This document shows, in pieces, positions 63,820 through 64,000 of a DNA stretch of 64,000 nt. Below the pieces are notes generated by a model. The model was not told the origin of the DNA and did not search any database. It was given only the letters and a program-made list of their open reading frames with translations. How positions within the stretch are numbered: position 1 is the stretch's first letter; each line of letters opens with the position of its first letter. The stretch covers positions 282,091 to 346,090 of the forward strand of contig DASXGW010000008.1 of assembly GCA_036488875.1 (NCBI GenBank). Reading direction: 5' to 3'. Source of the stretch: Candidatus Baltobacteraceae bacterium (lineage in GTDB: Bacteria > Vulcanimicrobiota > Vulcanimicrobiia > Vulcanimicrobiales > Vulcanimicrobiaceae). The translations under genes were made by a program, and so were the position numbers.

Positions 63820-64000
63820 TTAATTCCCGAACATATCTTTTAAGACGGCGCCGGCTATTCCGCCGGCAAGTCCGGCTTGCGTCGTCTGCACGGCCGCCTC
63901 TTTGCCCATGTACGGCAGCAGTGCGTGCGCGAGGTTGGGCAGTGTGAGCGTCTGCAGCCACACCTTTCCGGGACCGGAGAGGTGAGCGATGAAGAGTCCG
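63820..64000 (-). CDS. AIM24-family protein, C-terminal end only
   Basis: Translating the minus strand from the right edge gives 60 residues before the TAA at 63820. They include '[20 protein letters not shown]', '[14 protein letters not shown]' and a Gly/Ala-rich end. This matches the C-terminus of AIM24/TIGR00266 proteins, where 'F-x-G-P-G-x-V-(W/Y)-(L)-Q-(S/T)-L' is the hallmark. Most of the gene lies outside the window. The family is of unknown function in bacteria. The overlapping frame at 63743-63961 is a shadow. Confidence 0.7.
   Translation of the reverse strand, partial: GLFIAHLSGPGKVWLQTLTLPNLAHALLPYMGKEAAVQTTQAGLAGGIAGAVLKDMFGN

Noticed and set aside
63743..63961. Minus-strand frame of 72 codons at the right end
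   Set aside because: It is out of frame with the AIM24-like C-terminus on the same strand, which has recognisable family motifs; this frame is Arg-rich and featureless.

Overview
The window is a gene-dense, high-GC bacterial chromosome segment with no stretch over 300 bases without a gene. I see no prophage, insertion sequence, CRISPR array, rRNA or tRNA. The cell is a diderm that makes a heptose-containing lipopolysaccharide (gmhA, split hldE, two GT9 heptosyltransferase-like genes, an LpxB-like protein, an LptA/OstA-like protein). It is rod-shaped (mreB), has an F-type ATP synthase with two b subunits, a sigma-B-type partner-switching module and Ku/LigD end joining. Gene order is nevertheless of the Terrabacteria/Firmicutes type (glyA-comEB-wecA-wecB-atp-murA-mreB; rarA-cysteine desulfurase-...-alaS). 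This combination suggests an uncultivated Terrabacteria-type diderm such as Eremiobacterota (WPS-2) or a relative; that assignment is inference from gene content only. Many starts are GTG or TTG, and adjacent genes commonly overlap by 1 to 23 bases, which implies extensive translational coupling.

Layout. 1-9045: an accessory stretch with a six-bladed beta-propeller protein cut by the left edge, two multi-pass GT-C-type glycosyltransferases, a VOC protein, a giant BTAD/AAA/TPR regulator and a permease/DUF1980-like protein. 9082-21172: one co-directional run from hisS through accB, gmhA, hldE kinase, hldE transferase, the LpxB-like protein and five alternating GT2/GT9 glycosyltransferases to aspS and two small exported proteins. 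21169-24670: family-5 uracil-DNA glycosylase, an MFS transporter, trmL flanked by inverted copies of a small repeat, and a C39-like peptidase. 24643-28342 (minus strand): a probable muropeptide/D-glutamate operon (dipeptide epimerase dgcA, dgcN/DUF1611, peptide-binding lipoprotein, C39-like peptidase). 28343-28579: an intergenic region with strong RNA-like structure. 28580-31201: TIM-barrel protein, glyA and a Uma2-family gene.

31295-46482: a 15-kb co-directional run: dCMP deaminase, wecA, wecB, atpZ, atpI, atpB-E-F-F'-H-A-G-D-C, murA, mreB, a Sua5/YrdC protein, the LptA-like protein and rarA. It couples precursor synthesis for envelope polymers, energy conversion and cell shape. atpG carries an in-frame copy of the same small repeat that flanks trmL. 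46596-55518: cysteine desulfurase, a secreted phosphoesterase lipoprotein, YtxG/YtxH-like stress proteins, rsbV-rsbW-sigma factor, a PAS-PAS-GGDEF diguanylate cyclase on the other strand, and alaS. 55520-60287: envelope proteins of unknown function, a TM2 protein, a DUF255 thioredoxin-fold protein and small membrane proteins. 60316-63746: a three-gene NHEJ operon in which LigD is split into a PE-LIG protein and a separate POL protein, followed by ku and a strong terminator. 63820-64000: the C-terminal end of an AIM24-like protein that runs off the right edge.
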